A DNA stretch of 64,000 nucleotides, from positions 39,987,920 to 40,051,919 of the forward strand of contig LS997566.1 in NCBI GenBank assembly GCA_000469685.2, in the 5' to 3' direction. The stretch is from Haemonchus contortus. Its lineage: Eukaryota; Nematoda; Chromadorea; Rhabditida; Trichostrongylidae. This document shows positions 63,201 to 64,000 of the stretch, piece after piece. The position numbers and the translations under genes were made by a program. Each line of letters begins with the position of its first letter. Position 1 is the stretch's first letter. A model generated the notes under the pieces. The model did not search any database. It had not been told where the DNA came from and saw nothing but the letters and a program-made list of their open reading frames with translations.

Positions 63201-63336
63201 AGGGTAGTCTATAAAATCTTAACCTCCCTATTTCTGAGCAAAATCCATGATCCGATGCGACGGCAGCCTTTTTGAATTGGGCGTAGAGGCTTCCAGATTG
63301 TTGTGACCAGTGAGTAGGTGGCGCAGAAGCATCCCG
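57298..63336 (-). CDS. gamma-glutamyltransferase, N-terminal exon not found
   Basis: Fifteen minus-strand exons join in phase: 63224-63336, 62867-62989, 62702-62799, 62062-62135, 61161-61285, 60911-61080, 60660-60815, 60451-60604, 60094-60175, 59555-59637, 58592-58787, 58301-58396, 57959-58033, 57554-57650 and 57298-57359, about 567 residues. Landmarks: KKAAVASDHGFCSEIGRDVM, DGGNAVDAMIATLLCVG, GLGGGFIMTLYN, SINARESAPLA, FYKGGMAQTIAEEI, HGTSHVTIIDHEGNAVSCTS, WNDQMDDFSTPG, KRPMSSMSP, VGASGGSYIISATAQAV and the end SDFRRKTPTYPAGY. Threonine of HGTSH is the autocatalytic cleavage site and nucleophile; the arginine of INARE, MSSM and GASGG line the glutamyl pocket. The enzyme removes the gamma-glutamyl group of extracellular glutathione. 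The signal-anchor exon should lie beyond 63336 but was not identified. The 57650 acceptor (TTCAAG) is weak. Confidence 0.93.
59903..59930 (+). repeat. CAA trinucleotide repeat
   Basis: CAA units inside a GGT intron between exons 60094-60175 and 59555-59637. Confidence 0.8.
60221..60363. mobile_element. fold-back MITE in a GGT intron
   Basis: The left end GGCTGCTTTCATAGCCCGCC and the reversed right end GGCTGCTTTCATAGTCCGCG match at 18 of 20 bases, and AGA flanks both sides (60218-60220 and 60364-60366). Inside, GTCCGCGATCCG (60309-60320) and its exact complement (60339-60350) form a second perfect hairpin. The 143-bp element is much richer in GC than its intron and has no coding capacity. The class is unknown; a 3-base duplication is compatible with PIF/Harbinger-type elements but is short enough to be chance. 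Confidence 0.7.
61400..61660 (+). mobile_element. tRNA-derived SINE in a GGT intron
   Basis: Plus-strand copy, opposite to the host gene: B-box-like GGTTCGAAGCC (61410-61420, one change), ACCAACCCTCCATCCC, CAGACTCGTCTAGGAGTATA, CATCGGCTGGCCACCGCAAG, CTGAATGGAAGTCGATTGC and GAGATTGATCAACGC. The start of the tRNA-like head is missing. It lies between GGT exons 61161-61285 and 62062-62135. Confidence 0.75.
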
Positions 63337-64000
63337 CTAAAAATCGATATATTGATTTTTGTAGTGCTACACAGTTCACAGCACGACACTCGTGCTATAT
63401 TGCAATGGTAATTGCCAGGCAATCAAAGATCGTGAATCAAAACGCAACTTTTCTGATGACGATTTCTAGTCTCTTAAACATCATGTGCTACTTGTGGGGC
63501 ACACAAGACGACATCGATCTATTAGCTTCAAGCGATCTGATGGTATAAACACATCCACGGCTGTTGCGGCGACATGATCAAAATTCTCTTCGATTTCGCT
63601 GATACGAGCGGCATTTGAATGATGCTTTTCACACAGCTAGAAGAAGCTCCAAAACCAGTCGACAAATTGTCAACTCGACTGATGGGAAAAGGATTGGCCG
63701 AGGATCGCCAGCGAGTGCAAAAGCATCTCCAGCTCCTCATACATTCGGAGGATACATTTTTCCTTCTCCTTTATGCGATTATATCCTATTTGTGTGAAGT
63801 AGAAATTATTTTTCTGCAGACATCAAAGATTATGGTGCGGAGGAGATGGTTCAAGAATGTCATATGAATACATTTTGAGGAGCAGAATGGGTGCTTCTGA
63901 AGGAGATGTCAGAAACTTTGATTTCAGTAATCTCCAAATTCTCTCTTGTTTTAACCTCGGCATTTCCGTTAAGAGTGTTCGGGCGAGTGCACGAAGGCGA
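63337..64000. other. unresolved, upstream of the recognised GGT exons
   Basis: The GGT start exon should be here or beyond the window. A minus-strand segment after a TTCTTCTAG acceptor (about 63490-63642) includes ARISEIEENFDHVAATAVDV and looks coding. On the plus strand 63619-63740 is also open (VDKLSTRLMGKGLAEDRQRV). I cannot decide which strand, if either, is real. Confidence 0.3.

Overview
The window is animal DNA that reads as a parasitic nematode, most likely a clade V strongylid of the hookworm type. Its genes have many short exons with compact introns and TTTCAG-type acceptors. There is a nematode cuticle collagen, an UNC-87 calponin-like muscle protein, a BBS-8 ciliary gene preceded by an RFX X-box, and dense small mobile elements. 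The genus is inference; no species marker is visible. All exon limits were placed by eye from splice signals, phase and protein similarity.

Layout. Positions 42-9695 (minus strand): exons of at least two interrupted genes. One is an uncharacterised membrane protein (42-1953), whose apparent last-but-one exon has an in-frame TGA. The other contains a clear Tudor domain (2791-3622) with further plausible exons up to 9695. A frameshifted mariner (4122-5363, TA duplication) and a Penelope-like element relic with a hammerhead-ribozyme core (about 5616-6510) sit among these exons. 9700-15300 holds repeats. 15362-17276 (+) is a complete eight-exon cuticle collagen. 17430-42300 is a long gene-poor stretch with a two-exon amidated neuropeptide-like precursor (29147-29401), a possible small three-exon gene (40667-41030), a piggyBac-type MITE and many SINE copies. 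42330-48917 (+) is the UNC-87 orthologue in 12 exons with seven calponin-like repeats. 50722-56089 (+) is BBS-8 (TTC8) in 15 exons. 57298-63336 (-) is a gamma-glutamyltransferase in 15 recognised exons, convergent with bbs-8. The last 650 bases are unresolved.

The recognised genes do not form a pathway; this is an ordinary mixed chromosomal neighbourhood (cuticle, muscle, cilium, glutathione metabolism). The repeat content is the unifying theme. One tRNA-derived SINE family has about ten recognisable copies plus fragments, one of them with a 15-base target duplication. Three MITE-like inverted-repeat elements are present, two of them in introns of bbs-8 and the GGT gene. The most interesting points are the hammerhead motif beside the Penelope-like relic, the perfect X-box before bbs-8, the unnamed neuropeptide-like precursor, and the unrecognised minus-strand genes at the left end.
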